Below are positions 16,831 to 26,259 of a stretch of DNA of 64,000 nt, one piece after another; position 1 is the first letter of the stretch; the number at the start of each line of letters is the position of its first letter. The stretch lies in assembly GCF_003340555.1 (NCBI RefSeq), contig NZ_QPLJ01000003.1, positions 219,818-283,817 on the forward strand, read 5' to 3'. The notes under the pieces are model-generated. The model saw only the letters and a list, made by a program, of their open reading frames with translations, was not told the DNA's origin and did no database searches. This stretch comes from Jannaschia formosa. Lineage in GTDB: Bacteria; Pseudomonadota; Alphaproteobacteria; Rhodobacterales; Rhodobacteraceae. The position numbers and the translations under genes were made by a program.

Positions 16831-17931
16831 ATGACCGTCGACGCCTTCGACCGCGCCGCGGCGCATCTGGAGGCGCTGACCCGCCGGCCGCCGCCCGAGG
16901 GTGCGCTGGCGGCCGGGATCGCGCGGATCGCGCCGGACGGAAGCCTGCGCGCGATGCTGACCGGGCGCGACGGTCCGGGCGGCCCGCCGGTCTCCGATCC
17001 CGGGCTGCGGCTGCGCGTCGCTTCCGTCACCAAGCTGGCGCTGGCCCGGACGGCGCTGGCGGCGGGGCTCGACCCCGGCACGCCGCTGGCGGAGCTGCTG
17101 CCCTGGCCGGACCCGGCCCTGCGCCTCGGCCACCTCCTGTCCCACAGGTCCGGCATCACCGACGGCGCGGGCTACGTCGCGCCGCCCCCGGCCGACGCCG
17201 TGGCGCTGGCGCAGGACTCCGCGGCCCGGTCGGGGCACCCGCCGGGAGGCGCCTTCCGCTACGCCAACCTCAACTACGTCCTCATCGGCATCGCACTGGA
17301 GCGGGCGACGGGCCGGAGGCTCGACCACCTGGTGGCGGAGCATGTACTGCGCCCCGCCGGGATCGGCGGCGGGCTCAACTGGGCGGGTGTGGCCGAGCGC
17401 GACCGGCGGCTCGCGCTCTGGCAATGGGAGGGCGGGCGCCACGTCCGGCAGGTCGACGGGCCGGAGGGCGACTGGAACGCGGACCTGATCTGGCGCGACG
17501 GCGAGGGCCTGGACCTCGCCGGCTGGCGTCCGGGCTGGGCGCCCTGGTTCTCGCCGCAGGGCGGCCTGCGCGCCTCGGTGCCGGAGCTTGCGCGCCTCGC
17601 CCGCTTCGCGCTGTCGGACGCGCCGGGCGCGCGCATGGCCAGGCCGGTCGCAGGCTTCGGCGACACGCCGGGGCTGGAAGCGGCGGGGCTCTTCCGCGAG
17701 GTCGGCCTCGGCGTCACGATCTACCGCGATCACCCGGAGATCGGCGGCGACCTCGCGGGCCATGCGGGACAGGCGCTCGGCGCCTCGACCGGGGCGTGGC
17801 TCGACCGTGCCACCGGGGCGGCCTGGGGCTATGCGATCCTCGGCTGGCCCGACTTCTCGGACGGGCTGGAGGAGGAACCCTTCTACCCGCCCGCCGAGCT
17901 TGAGATCATGCGAATCATCGCCCGAGGCTGA
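16831..17931 (+). CDS. Beta-lactamase-fold serine hydrolase (class C / esterase type)
   Basis: A 366-residue protein of the beta-lactamase/transpeptidase-like family. The catalytic SxxK is SVTK (Ser65, Lys68), the second motif is YAN (in RYANLNYVLIG), and SHRSGITDG is typical of the esterase and D-aminopeptidase branch. No signal peptide is seen, so the protein is probably cytoplasmic and more likely an esterase or amidase than a resistance beta-lactamase. ATG with GGGAAGG upstream. It is 144 bases before oppA and on the same strand; processing peptides imported by Opp is possible but speculative. Confidence 0.8.
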   Translation: MTVDAFDRAAAHLEALTRRPPPEGALAAGIARIAPDGSLRAMLTGRDGPGGPPVSDPGLRLRVASVTKLALARTALAAGLDPGTPLAELLPWPDPALRLGHLLSHRSGITDGAGYVAPPPADAVALAQDSAARSGHPPGGAFRYANLNYVLIGIALERATGRRLDHLVAEHVLRPAGIGGGLNWAGVAERDRRLALWQWEGGRHVRQVDGPEGDWNADLIWRDGEGLDLAGWRPGWAPWFSPQGGLRASVPELARLARFALSDAPGARMARPVAGFGDTPGLEAAGLFREVGLGVTIYRDHPEIGGDLAGHAGQALGASTGAWLDRATGAAWGYAILGWPDFSDGLEEEPFYPPAELEIMRIIARG

Positions 17932-18075
17932 CGCGAGTGGCGGCCGGCGGACACACGCTCCGGGCGAAAGCGACGCGAGGGCGCACTTGCCACGCCTGGC
18001 TTCCTGGCTAAGGCTGCGTGGATTGAGGCGAGCGGACGACAGAGCCGCCGCCCTTCACCAACACGGAGACGACCG

Positions 18076-19698
18076 ATGTTCCGACGCAGCGCGCTGATGC
18101 TGTCCGCCGCCACGGCGATGGCGCTCACCCTTCCCGCAACCGCCGCCGAAGTGCCCGAGGGCACCAATCTGGCCGAGGAGCAGGTGTTCCGTTACCGTCT
18201 GCTCGACCAGTTCCCGACGCTCGACCCGCAGCTCAACGAGGAGACGGCCGGCTCCCACGTGATCCGCCAGCTCTTCGAGGGGCTGATGAACCAGGACGCG
18301 CAGGGCAACCTCGTTCCGGGCGTGGCCACCGGCTTCGAGGCCTCCGAGGGCAACACCGTCTACACCTTCACCCTGCGCGACGACGCGCGCTGGTCGAACG
18401 GCGAGCCGGTCACGGCGCAGGACTTCGTCTATGCCTGGCGCCGCGCCGCCGACCCGGCCACCGCCTCGCCCTACCAGTGGTATGTCGAGCTGACGCAGAT
18501 CGAGAACGCCGCCGAGATCGTGGCCGGCGAGATGGACCCGTCCGAGCTGGGCGTGGAGGCGGTGGACAACAAGACGCTGCGCGTCACGCTGACCAACCCG
18601 CTGCCCTACTTCCCGGCGATGACCACCTACGCGACCCTGTTCCCCGCGCCGCAGGCGACCATCGAGGAGCATGGCGACGACTGGACCGACCCCGCGAACA
18701 TGGTCAGCAACGGCGCCTACGTCCTCGACAGCCTCTCGCTCAACGAGACGTTCACGCTGACGAAGAACCCCGAGTACTGGGACGCCGAGAACGTCGTGAT
18801 CGATCGCGTCGAGGGCTACGTCGTCAACGACAGCAACCAGTCGCTGACCCGCTACGAGGCCGGCGAGTACGACATGCTGGAGCCCCTGCCGGCCGGCGCC
18901 TACCCGCGCCTCGAGGAAGAGCGCCCGGACGAGGCCCACTCCGTGCCGCGGCTCTGCTCCTACTACTATCCGATCAACTTCCGCGAGGGCGACGACGTCC
19001 CCGAGGCGCTGCGCGACCCGAACGTGCGCCGCGCGCTGTCGCTCGCCGTCGATCGCGACGTGATCGTCGACCAGGTGCTGCAGGGCGGCCAGCGGCCGGC
19101 CTACAACTTCACCCACTGGGCGACCGCCGGGTTCGAGCTGCCGGAGATGGACATGGCCTCGATGACCCAGGCCGAGCGCGACGCCGAGGCCCAGCGCCTC
19201 TGGGAAGAGGCGGGCTCGCCCGACCTCGACCTGCGGCTGATCTACAACACCTCCGACGAGCACCGGCAGATCGCCACGGTCGTCAGCCAGATGTGGAAGC
19301 AGAAGCTGGGCGTCGACACGGAGCTGTCGAACTCCGAATGGGCCGTCTACCTCGAGAAGCGCCGCGAGGGCGGCTTCGACCTGGCCCGCTCGGCCTGGTG
19401 CGGGGACTACAACGAGGCCTCGACCTTCCTCGACCTGATGACCACGCCGCACGGCTCGAACGACGGCAAGTTCTCGAACGCCCGCTACGACGAGCTGATG
19501 GCCCAGTCGAAGACCGCCGAGGACCCGCAGCCGCTCTATACCGAGGCGGAGCAGATCATCGCCGACGAGGTCGCCATGATCCCGATCTACCACTATGCCA
19601 ACACGTTCCTCCTGAACCCCGAGATCAAGGGCTTCCCGATGGAGAACGTGGAGAACAACTGGTACGTCAAGGACTTCTACCGGGTCGCCGAGGAGTGA
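18076..19698 (+). CDS. oppA: Oligopeptide ABC importer, periplasmic binding protein
   Basis: A 540-residue SBP_bac_5 family protein with signal peptide (LMLSAATAMALTLPATAAE). Family features include YRLLDQFPTLDPQLNEETAG, the FTLRDDARWSNGEPVTAQDFVYAWRR cluster (part of the conserved peptide-binding-protein signature), and a C-terminal AEQIIADEVAMIPIYHY. It binds peptides in the periplasm for OppBCDF. The length and LDP/YAWRR pattern favour OppA/MppA over DppA. First gene of the opp operon; a stable hairpin follows its stop before oppB. Confidence 0.9.
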   Translation: MFRRSALMLSAATAMALTLPATAAEVPEGTNLAEEQVFRYRLLDQFPTLDPQLNEETAGSHVIRQLFEGLMNQDAQGNLVPGVATGFEASEGNTVYTFTLRDDARWSNGEPVTAQDFVYAWRRAADPATASPYQWYVELTQIENAAEIVAGEMDPSELGVEAVDNKTLRVTLTNPLPYFPAMTTYATLFPAPQATIEEHGDDWTDPANMVSNGAYVLDSLSLNETFTLTKNPEYWDAENVVIDRVEGYVVNDSNQSLTRYEAGEYDMLEPLPAGAYPRLEEERPDEAHSVPRLCSYYYPINFREGDDVPEALRDPNVRRALSLAVDRDVIVDQVLQGGQRPAYNFTHWATAGFELPEMDMASMTQAERDAEAQRLWEEAGSPDLDLRLIYNTSDEHRQIATVVSQMWKQKLGVDTELSNSEWAVYLEKRREGGFDLARSAWCGDYNEASTFLDLMTTPHGSNDGKFSNARYDELMAQSKTAEDPQPLYTEAEQIIADEVAMIPIYHYANTFLLNPEIKGFPMENVENNWYVKDFYRVAEE

Positions 19699-19714
19699 TC
19701 CGAGGCCATGAGAA

Positions 19715-19742
19715 CCGGTGCGCGCCTTCGGGCGCGCACCGG
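19715..19742 (+). promoter_or_regulatory. TTCG-capped perfect hairpin between oppA and oppB
   Basis: A perfect 12-bp stem, CCGGTGCGCGCC / GGCGCGCACCGG, with a TTCG tetraloop. No T-run follows, so it is not a classical terminator. Such structures after binding-protein genes often protect the upstream transcript from 3' decay and give more binding protein than permease. Confidence 0.75.
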
Positions 19743-19789
19743 CGCCGCCGGCTTCGGCAAGCGGCGCCCCTGACGGGAGGGACCCCCGA

Positions 19790-20716
19790 ATGACCGCCTT
19801 CCTGATCCGCCGCCTGCTGATCGCGATCCCCACGATCCTGTTCCTGATCGTGCTCTCCTTCGTGCTGATGGAGGTCGCCCCCGGCTCCCCCTTCGACAGC
19901 GAGCGCGGCGTGCCGCAATACGTGCTCGACAACCTCGAGGCCAAGTACGGGCTCGACCGCCCGCCCTGGGAGCGGCTGGGCCTCTATGTCTGGAACATCG
20001 TCACCGATTTCGACTTCGGCCCGACCTTCACCTATCGCGACCGCACGGTGAACGACATCATCGCGCAGGGCTTCCCGGTCACGCTGACCTACGGCTTCTG
20101 GTCGGGCATCGCCGCGATGGCGGTGGGCATCCCGCTGGGCATCGTCGCAGCCCTGAAGCAGAACAGCTGGATCGACACGCTGGCCGTGGGCTTCAGCGTC
20201 GGCGCGCAGGTGCTGCCGAACTTCGTCATGGCGCCGATCCTGGTGCTGGTCTTCACGCTCTGGCTCGGCTGGCTGCCCGGCGGCGGCTGGGGCGGGGGGC
20301 AGTGGAACTACCTCGTGCTGCCGGTCATCGCGCTCTCGACCTCCTACATGGCCTCCATCGCCCGCCTGACGCGGTCGTCGATGCTGGAGGTGCTGAACGC
20401 GCCCTTCATCCGCACCGCCCGGGCCAAGGGCCTGCCGATGCGCCGCGTCGTCTGGCGCCACGCGCTCAAGCCCGCGATGCTGCCCGTGATCTCCTATCTC
20501 GGGCCGACCTTCGCCTTCCTCATCACCGGCTCGGTGCTGATCGACGTGTTCTTCTCGACCGGCGGGATCGGGCAGTTCTTCGTCGCCGCAGCACTCGGCC
20601 GCGACTACGCGATCATCATGGGGGTCACGATCCTCTACGGCGTGATCGTGGTCGCGCTGAACCTCCTCGTCGACCTGCTCTATGCCTGGATCGACCCGAA
20701 GATCCGGTACGCCTGA
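19790..20716 (+). CDS. oppB: Oligopeptide ABC importer permease
   Basis: A 308-residue permease with an N-terminal membrane segment (LIRRLLIAIPTILFLIVLSFVLM) typical of OppB/DppB, about six spans in total, and the EAA loop APFIRTARAKGLPMRRVVWRHALKPAMLP. ATG at 19790 follows GGGAGG; the open frame upstream (from 19718) runs through the hairpin and is rejected. Its stop overlaps the ATG of oppC by one base (TGATG). Confidence 0.9.
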   Translation: MTAFLIRRLLIAIPTILFLIVLSFVLMEVAPGSPFDSERGVPQYVLDNLEAKYGLDRPPWERLGLYVWNIVTDFDFGPTFTYRDRTVNDIIAQGFPVTLTYGFWSGIAAMAVGIPLGIVAALKQNSWIDTLAVGFSVGAQVLPNFVMAPILVLVFTLWLGWLPGGGWGGGQWNYLVLPVIALSTSYMASIARLTRSSMLEVLNAPFIRTARAKGLPMRRVVWRHALKPAMLPVISYLGPTFAFLITGSVLIDVFFSTGGIGQFFVAAALGRDYAIIMGVTILYGVIVVALNLLVDLLYAWIDPKIRYA

Positions 20717-21651
20717 TGCTGACCCGCCGCGCAACCAGGGCGTTCATCTCGCCCCCCTCCGACCCCACGCCCGAAGTCGCGGTCAAGGGCCGCTCGCTCT
20801 GGGCCGACGCGGGCGCGCGTTTCGCGCGCAACCGCGCGGCCGTGGCGGGCGCGGTGGTGCTGGCGCTGCTCTGCGTCTTCGCCTTCCTCGGCGGCCTGAT
20901 CTCTCCCTGGGACAACGAGACCATCGACTGGGGCATGCTGGGCCAGGTCAGCACCGTCGGCGGCCCCTCGCTCGAGACCGGGCACTGGTTCGGCGTCGAC
21001 GAGACCGGCCGCGACCTCTACGCGCGCACGGTGCAGGGCACCCGCATCAGCCTCGCCGTGGGCATCATCGGCGCGCTCGTCGCGGTAGGGATCGGGACCG
21101 TCTGGGGCGCGGTCGCCGGCTATGTCGGCAGCCGGGTCGACAACGTGATGATGCGGCTCGTCGACGTGATGATCGCGGTCCCCTACATGTTCGTCCTGAT
21201 CCTGCTGATGGTCGTGTTCGAACGCTCGGTCATCATGCTCTTTGTCGGCGTCGGCCTGATCTCCTGGCTCGACATGGCGCGGATCGTGCGCGGCCAGACG
21301 TTGACGCTGAAGAACCGGGAATTCGTCGAGGCCGCCATCGCCACCGGCGTGCGCACGCCCACCATCATCGCCCGCCACATCGTGCCGAACCTGCTCGGCA
21401 TCGTCGTCGTCTACGCCACGCTTCTGGTCCCCTCGATGATCCTCTTCGAAAGCTTCGTGAGCTTCCTCGGCCTCGGCGTGCAGGAGCCGCAGACCTCGCT
21501 CGGCGCGCTGATCGCCCAAGGCGCGTCCCAGATGCGCAACGACGTGCCCTGGATGCTGGGCTTCCCGCTCGCCATCTTCGTCATCCTGCTCTTCGCGCTG
21601 TTCTTCGTGGGCGACGGGCTGCGCGACGCGCTCGACCCGAAGGACCGCTGA
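20716..21651 (+). CDS. oppC: Oligopeptide ABC importer permease
   Basis: A 311-residue permease. After a cytoplasmic N terminus comes RFARNRAAVAGAVVLALLCVFAFLGG (OppC-type N-terminal domain), then HWFGVDETGRDLYARTVQGTRISLAVG, the classic DppC/OppC signature, and an EAA loop FVEAAIATGVRTPTIIARHIVPN. It pairs with OppB to form the channel. The start ATG shares one base with the oppB stop; oppD begins 3 bases after its own stop. Confidence 0.9.
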   Translation: MLTRRATRAFISPPSDPTPEVAVKGRSLWADAGARFARNRAAVAGAVVLALLCVFAFLGGLISPWDNETIDWGMLGQVSTVGGPSLETGHWFGVDETGRDLYARTVQGTRISLAVGIIGALVAVGIGTVWGAVAGYVGSRVDNVMMRLVDVMIAVPYMFVLILLMVVFERSVIMLFVGVGLISWLDMARIVRGQTLTLKNREFVEAAIATGVRTPTIIARHIVPNLLGIVVVYATLLVPSMILFESFVSFLGLGVQEPQTSLGALIAQGASQMRNDVPWMLGFPLAIFVILLFALFFVGDGLRDALDPKDR

Positions 21652-21653
21652 CC

Positions 21654-22643
21654 GTGCCGACAGACGACCGGAGCCGGGCCAACGTGCTCGAGATCGACGA
21701 CCTGCACGTCGCCTTCCAGACGACCGGCGGCCCCGTCCACGCGGTCAACGGCCTGTCTCTGCGCCTGCCCGAGCGCGGCACGCTGGCCATCGTCGGCGAA
21801 AGCGGGTCGGGCAAGTCCCAGACCGCCTTCGCCGTCATGGGCCTGCTCGCCCGCAACGGGCGGGCCGAGGGCTCCGTCCGCCTCGCCGGGCAGGAGGTGC
21901 TGAACCTGCCCGAGGCGAAGCTCAACCGGCTGCGGGCGCGAAAGGTGGCCATGGTCTTCCAGGACCCGATGACCTCGCTCAACCCCTATATGCGCGTGGG
22001 CGAGCAGCTGGCCGAGGTGCTGGTCCTGCACGAGGGGCTGTCGAAGCGCGACGCCCTCACCCGCTCGGCCGAGATGCTCGACGCCGTGCGCATTTCCGAC
22101 GCGCGCGGGCGGCTCGGCCAGTATCCGCACGAGTTCTCGGGCGGCATGCGCCAGCGTGTGATGATCGCGATGGCGCTGCTCTGCCGTCCCGCCCTCCTGA
22201 TCGCGGACGAGCCGACGACGGCGCTCGACGTCACGGTGCAGGCGCAGATCATGACCCTGCTGGAGGACGTGCGGGAGGAGTTCGGCACCGCCCTCCTTCT
22301 GATCACCCACGACATGGGGCTCGTGGCCGAGGCCTGCGCCGAGACCATCGTCCTCTATGGCGGCCGGGTGATGGAGCAGGGGCCGACCGAGGCGCTGTTC
22401 GACGACCCGACCCATCCCTACACCGCCGGGCTGCTGGCCGCCGTGCCCCGGCTCGACGCCGAGGGGGACGAGATGCGCGCCATTCCCGGCGATCCCCCGG
22501 ACATGAGCCGCCTGCCGCCCGGCTGCCCCTTCGCCCCGCGCTGTCCGCTGGTCATGGATGTCTGCCGCACCGTGCAGCCCCCGCTCGCGCCCCATGGGCC
22601 GCAGCGCCGCGCCTGCCATGCCGATCCGGAGGCCGTCGGATGA
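21654..22643 (+). CDS. oppD: Oligopeptide ABC importer ATPase
   Basis: A 329-residue ATPase with Walker A GESGSGKSQT, Q-loop VFQDPMTSLNPYM, signature FSGGMRQRVMIAMAL, Walker B LLIADEPTTALD and H-loop LITHDMG. The C-terminal oligopeptide/dipeptide extension has the cysteine cluster GCPFAPRCP...C that binds an iron-sulfur cluster in some members. GTG start at 21654, three bases past the oppC stop; no better ATG precedes the conserved VLEIDDLHVAF. Confidence 0.9.
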   Translation: MPTDDRSRANVLEIDDLHVAFQTTGGPVHAVNGLSLRLPERGTLAIVGESGSGKSQTAFAVMGLLARNGRAEGSVRLAGQEVLNLPEAKLNRLRARKVAMVFQDPMTSLNPYMRVGEQLAEVLVLHEGLSKRDALTRSAEMLDAVRISDARGRLGQYPHEFSGGMRQRVMIAMALLCRPALLIADEPTTALDVTVQAQIMTLLEDVREEFGTALLLITHDMGLVAEACAETIVLYGGRVMEQGPTEALFDDPTHPYTAGLLAAVPRLDAEGDEMRAIPGDPPDMSRLPPGCPFAPRCPLVMDVCRTVQPPLAPHGPQRRACHADPEAVG

Positions 22644-23617
22644 CCCTGCTCTCGGTCCGCGACCTGTCGGTCACCTTCGACGTGCCCCGCCGCGGCGCGA
22701 TGCCCTGGGCGCCGCCGCTCAGGCTGCACGCCGTCTCGAACATGTCCTTCGACCTTGCCGCGGGCGAGACGCTGGGCATCGTCGGCGAGAGCGGGTCGGG
22801 CAAGTCCACCCTCGCCCGCGCCGTGATCGGCACCGTGCCGATGTCCGGCGGCGAGGTCCTGTGGGAGGGCAAGCCGCTCTCGGGCATGTCCCCGACCGAG
22901 CGCCGGGGCCTGCGCGCCCAGATGCAGATGGTGTTCCAGGACCCGCTCGCCGCGCTGAACCCGCGCATGACCGTGGGCGAGATCATCGCCGAGCCGCTCC
23001 GCACCCATCGCGACGTCCCGCGGCGGGAGGCCCGGCTGCGCGCGCAGGAGATGATGGAGCGGGTGGGCCTGCTCCCGAACCTCGTGAACCGCTACCCGCA
23101 CGAGTTCTCGGGCGGCCAGTGCCAGCGCATCGGCATCGCCCGCGCCCTGATCCTGGAGCCGCGGCTTCTCGTCTGCGACGAGCCGGTCTCGGCGCTCGAC
23201 GTCTCGGTGCAGGCGCAGGTCGTGAACCTTCTGCGCCGGCTCGGGCGCGAGATGGGGCTGGCGATGATCTTCATCGCCCATGACCTTGCAGTGGTCCGGC
23301 AGGTCTCGGACCGGGTGATGGTCATGTATCTCGGCCGCCGGATGGAGGAGGGCCCGGCCCGCGCCGTCACCGACGCGCCGCTGCACCCCTATACCCGCGC
23401 CCTGATCGACAGCGTGCCGGTCCCCGACCCGCGTGCGCCGCGCCGCGCCCGCGCGATCCGGGGCGAGCTGCCCTCGCCGCTCAACCCGCCTTCGGGCTGC
23501 GTCTTCCACCCGCGCTGCCCGCGCGCCCACCCCGACTGCTCCGAGGGCCGGCCGCCGGTCCTGCGCCCCACCCCGGGCCGCGCCGTCGCCTGCCCCTATC
23601 ACGAAGGGACGGACTGA
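22640..23617 (+). CDS. oppF: Oligopeptide ABC importer ATPase
   Basis: A 325-residue ATPase, partner of OppD. Walker A GESGSGKST, Q-loop VFQDPLAALNPRM, signature FSGGQCQRIGIARAL, Walker B LLVCDEPVSALD, H-loop FIAHDLAVVRQVS, then the oligopeptide C-terminal domain with GCVFHPRCP. It overlaps oppD by 4 bases. Last gene of the operon. Confidence 0.9.
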   Translation: MTLLSVRDLSVTFDVPRRGAMPWAPPLRLHAVSNMSFDLAAGETLGIVGESGSGKSTLARAVIGTVPMSGGEVLWEGKPLSGMSPTERRGLRAQMQMVFQDPLAALNPRMTVGEIIAEPLRTHRDVPRREARLRAQEMMERVGLLPNLVNRYPHEFSGGQCQRIGIARALILEPRLLVCDEPVSALDVSVQAQVVNLLRRLGREMGLAMIFIAHDLAVVRQVSDRVMVMYLGRRMEEGPARAVTDAPLHPYTRALIDSVPVPDPRAPRRARAIRGELPSPLNPPSGCVFHPRCPRAHPDCSEGRPPVLRPTPGRAVACPYHEGTD

Positions 23618-23670
23618 CCCGCGACCCACAGGGGCGGAGGGGCCTGCGAGGCCGGTCCGGGTCCCCGGCT

Positions 23671-24126
23671 TCAGGCAATCTGCTCCAGCTGCTCCTTCGA
23701 CAGGTCGCCCGGGACGATCGTGATCGGGACCGGCAGCGTGCCGGCCGACTTGGCGAGTTGCGTGACCAGCGGGCCGGGGCCCTTCTTGTCGGGCGCGGCG
23801 CCCAGCACCAGCACGCCGATCTCGGGGTCCTCTCGGACCTGGGCCAGGATCTCGTCGACCGGCTCGCCCTCGCGGATCACCAGATGCGGCTCCAGCCCGT
23901 GCTTGTCGCGCATCCATTTGGCGAAGACCTCGAAATGGGCGACGATGCGCTCCCGCGCCTCCTCGCGCATGATGTCGCCGACGCCGATCCAGTGGTTGAA
24001 CTCGTCCGGCGGGATGACCGAGAGAACCTCGATCCCGCCGCCGGTATGCTGGGCGCGCAGCGCGGCGAAGCGCATCGCGTTGAGGCATTCTCGGCTGTCG
24101 TCCAGGACGACGAGGAACTTGCGCAT
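23671..24126 (-). CDS. Universal stress protein (UspA family)
   Basis: A 151-residue single-domain Usp protein: KFLVVLDDSRECLNAMRFAALRA at the N terminus, VREDPEIGVLVLGAAPDKKGPGPLVTQL, where ATP-binding members have a G-2x-G-9x-G pattern, and VPITIVPGD at the end. It may bind ATP, but the loop is not the strict motif. Usp proteins accumulate during starvation and stress. Monocistronic by position and convergent with oppF. Confidence 0.85.
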   Translation of the reverse strand: MRKFLVVLDDSRECLNAMRFAALRAQHTGGGIEVLSVIPPDEFNHWIGVGDIMREEARERIVAHFEVFAKWMRDKHGLEPHLVIREGEPVDEILAQVREDPEIGVLVLGAAPDKKGPGPLVTQLAKSAGTLPVPITIVPGDLSKEQLEQIA

Positions 24127-24213
24127 GGGGCCTCCGGCGGCAGTTCAAGCCCGGCGACCATGGCCCCTGCGCCGGAACCTGTCCAGACGGTTGCGCCTTG
24201 CGGCGCCCGGGGA

Positions 24214-24260
24214 GGGGGGCTCTGCCCCCCGTCGCCTCCGGCGACTCCCCCCGGAGTATT
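24214..24260. repeat. Dispersed intergenic repeat, inverted copy
   Basis: GGGGGGC-TCT-GCCCCCC hairpin (24214-24230) followed by GGAGTATTTCCGG. Its reverse complement, CCGGAAATACTCC then the GC hairpin, matches the layout of the 1383-1431 copy. It lies between usp and the membrane protein gene at 24279. Confidence 0.65.
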
Positions 24261-24278
24261 TCCGGCCACAGGAAGGGA

Positions 24279-25316
24279 TCAGTCGAGCATCCGGCGCCAG
24301 AGCAGCGCCCCCGCGCGGGTCGCGAGCAGGATCGCGAGCTGCGTCGCGGTGAGCCAGACCAGCGCGAGCGTCGCGGCGGCTGTGCGGCTGAGGCGCAGGG
24401 TCGCGCGGAAGGCGCGGGACTTGCCCAGCACCGCCATCACCTGCGGCGTGCGCGGGCCCGCCGCCTCGGCCAGGCGGGCGAGCCGGGCAGCGTCCTCCGG
24501 CCCGTCCACATGGCGCAGCAGGCGCAGCGCCTCGGGGGTGGAGGTGGCGCGGCGCACGGCCTCCATCTCGCGGGCCAGCGCGCCGATGCGGGCGAGGCGG
24601 GCGGTGTCGGTGACGTCCTCCAGCCGGGCGGTGCCGCGCAGGTAGCCGGGCAGCGCCGCCCAGCGGACCGGCAGGTCGAGCTGCCGGGCCAGGGCCGGCG
24701 ACAGGCTGCCCATCCGCCGCGCCATCCGCAGAAGCCCCGCCCCCGCCTTGACCGAGGCGGAGCTTCCGCCCGAGGCCAGGACCGCCGCCGTCGCCCCGAG
24801 CCCCAGCAGCGCGAGCCCCGCATCGACGCGGTCGACCTCCTCTCCCGCGCCCCAGGCGAGCCCGGCGCGGCGGAGCGCGTTGAGGTCGCCCAGCGGCGAC
24901 AGCTCGAACGGGACGGCGCAGGCGGCGAGCAGCCGGACGCTTTCGCAGCGCGCCGTGTCGGCCATGCAGGCGCCGCACCCGGCGGCCTGCGCCAGGGGGC
25001 TGTCGGCGCGGGCGACGAGGGTTTCGGCCGGGTCGCGGTAGATCGGGCGGCCCAACTCGTCGGCCAGCGACAGGAACATCGCGGCCCGCTCCGAATCGCC
25101 CTCGGCAACCGCTCCGTCCAGGGCGGATTGCAGCCATTCGGCCGTCGCGACGCGCGCGACCCGGGCCTCCAGTGCCAGGGCCAGCTCGGTCGTGCTGCGG
25201 TCCACGAAGGGCCGGGCGAGCGGGTTGGTGGAGAGCATCCAGCCGGTCGCCGCCGCCGTCGCCAGCAGCGGCAGCGCCCGCAGCGCGCCGATCAGGCCGA
25301 CAGCGCCCAGTCCCAA
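24279..25316 (-). CDS. Conserved-looking membrane protein of unknown function
   Basis: About 345 residues, not recognised. There is an N-terminal hydrophobic segment (ALPLLATAAATGWML), a mixed helical domain with four or five cysteines (GCGACMADTARCES, LLAACAV), a central hydrophobic stretch (AGLALLGLGATAAVLASGG), an Arg/Leu-rich helical region, and a C-terminal membrane span (LALVWLTATQLAILLATRAG). The likely start is TTG at 25316, overlapping the end of the aminotransferase gene by 25 bases; an ATG at residue 25 is the alternative. Codon usage looks coding, and the gene follows the aminotransferase on the same strand. Confidence 0.6.
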   Translation of the reverse strand: MGLGAVGLIGALRALPLLATAAATGWMLSTNPLARPFVDRSTTELALALEARVARVATAEWLQSALDGAVAEGDSERAAMFLSLADELGRPIYRDPAETLVARADSPLAQAAGCGACMADTARCESVRLLAACAVPFELSPLGDLNALRRAGLAWGAGEEVDRVDAGLALLGLGATAAVLASGGSSASVKAGAGLLRMARRMGSLSPALARQLDLPVRWAALPGYLRGTARLEDVTDTARLARIGALAREMEAVRRATSTPEALRLLRHVDGPEDAARLARLAEAAGPRTPQVMAVLGKSRAFRATLRLSRTAAATLALVWLTATQLAILLATRAGALLWRRMLD

Positions 25317-26152
25317 TAGAGCTCCCGCACGCGGCGGGCGACGGGGCCGACCTGGTACTGGCGGTGGTCGAAGGCCACGACCGGCGTGACCTTGGTCAGG
25401 TTGCCGGAGAGGAACACCTCGTCGGCGTCGCGGAAGTCGTCGAAGGTGAGAACCGTCTCGTGGACCCGCGTGCCGTCGGCGGCGAGATTGGCGATGTGGC
25501 GGGCGCGGGTGATGCCCGACAGGAAGGTGCCGTTGGCGATCGGGGTGAAGACCTCGCCGTCCTTGACCATGAACACGTTGGAGGTGGCGCTTTCGGCCAC
25601 GTTCCCCATCGCGTCGGCGACCAGCGCGTTGCCGAAGCCCCTGGCCTGCGCCTCGGCCAGCATCCGCGCGTTGTTCGGGTAGAGGCAGCCCGCCTTGGCG
25701 TCGCAGACGGCGTCCTCCAGCACGGGGCGGCGGTAGCGGGTGGTGGTCAGCGTCGTCGTCTTGTCGGCACCGTACATCGGCACCTCCTCGAGGCAGATCG
25801 CGAAGCCGGTTTCCTCCTTCGAGGGCACGAGGCCCAGTTCGCTGCCATGGATGCCCCAATACATCGGGCGGATGTAGATGGCGGCCTCGGGCGCGAAACC
25901 CTCCAGCCCCTCGTGGATCAGCTCGACCATGCGCGCGGGCTCGACCGTGGGCTTCAGCATCAGCGCCTCGGCGGAGCGGTTCACGCGGGCGCAGTGCCTG
26001 TCGAGATCGGGGGTCACGCCCTCGAATCGGCGGGCGCCGTCGAAGACCGAACTTCCCTGCCAGCTGCCGTGATCTGCGGCGCGCATGACCGGCACGTCTC
26101 CGTCATGCCAGGTGCCGTCGAAATAGGTCCTGATCGTCTTTCCGAATGCCAT
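25292..26152 (-). CDS. ilvE: Class IV aminotransferase (branched-chain aminotransferase type)
   Basis: A 286-residue fold-type IV PLP enzyme. The PLP lysine lies in CDAKAGCLYPNNARM, and the phosphate-binding part is GTFLSGITRARHI. The family covers branched-chain aminotransferases, D-amino-acid aminotransferases and aminodeoxychorismate lyase; IYIRPMYWG and SATSNVFMVKDGEVFTP fit the BCAT branch, which reversibly transfers the amino group of Val, Leu and Ile to 2-oxoglutarate. It is divergent from the gene at 26260. The gene symbol is a class-level call, since a second paralogue elsewhere is likely. Confidence 0.8.
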   Translation of the reverse strand: MAFGKTIRTYFDGTWHDGDVPVMRAADHGSWQGSSVFDGARRFEGVTPDLDRHCARVNRSAEALMLKPTVEPARMVELIHEGLEGFAPEAAIYIRPMYWGIHGSELGLVPSKEETGFAICLEEVPMYGADKTTTLTTTRYRRPVLEDAVCDAKAGCLYPNNARMLAEAQARGFGNALVADAMGNVAESATSNVFMVKDGEVFTPIANGTFLSGITRARHIANLAADGTRVHETVLTFDDFRDADEVFLSGNLTKVTPVVAFDHRQYQVGPVARRVRELYWDWALSA

Positions 26153-26259
26153 CCGCGCGGCCTCCCTGTCGTCGCGGCGACCCTATGGCCCCGGCGCGGC
26201 GGGGGCAATGTCGGCCCGCCCCCTTGCGTCGCCCGTGCCGCCATCCGACCTTGCGGGTC

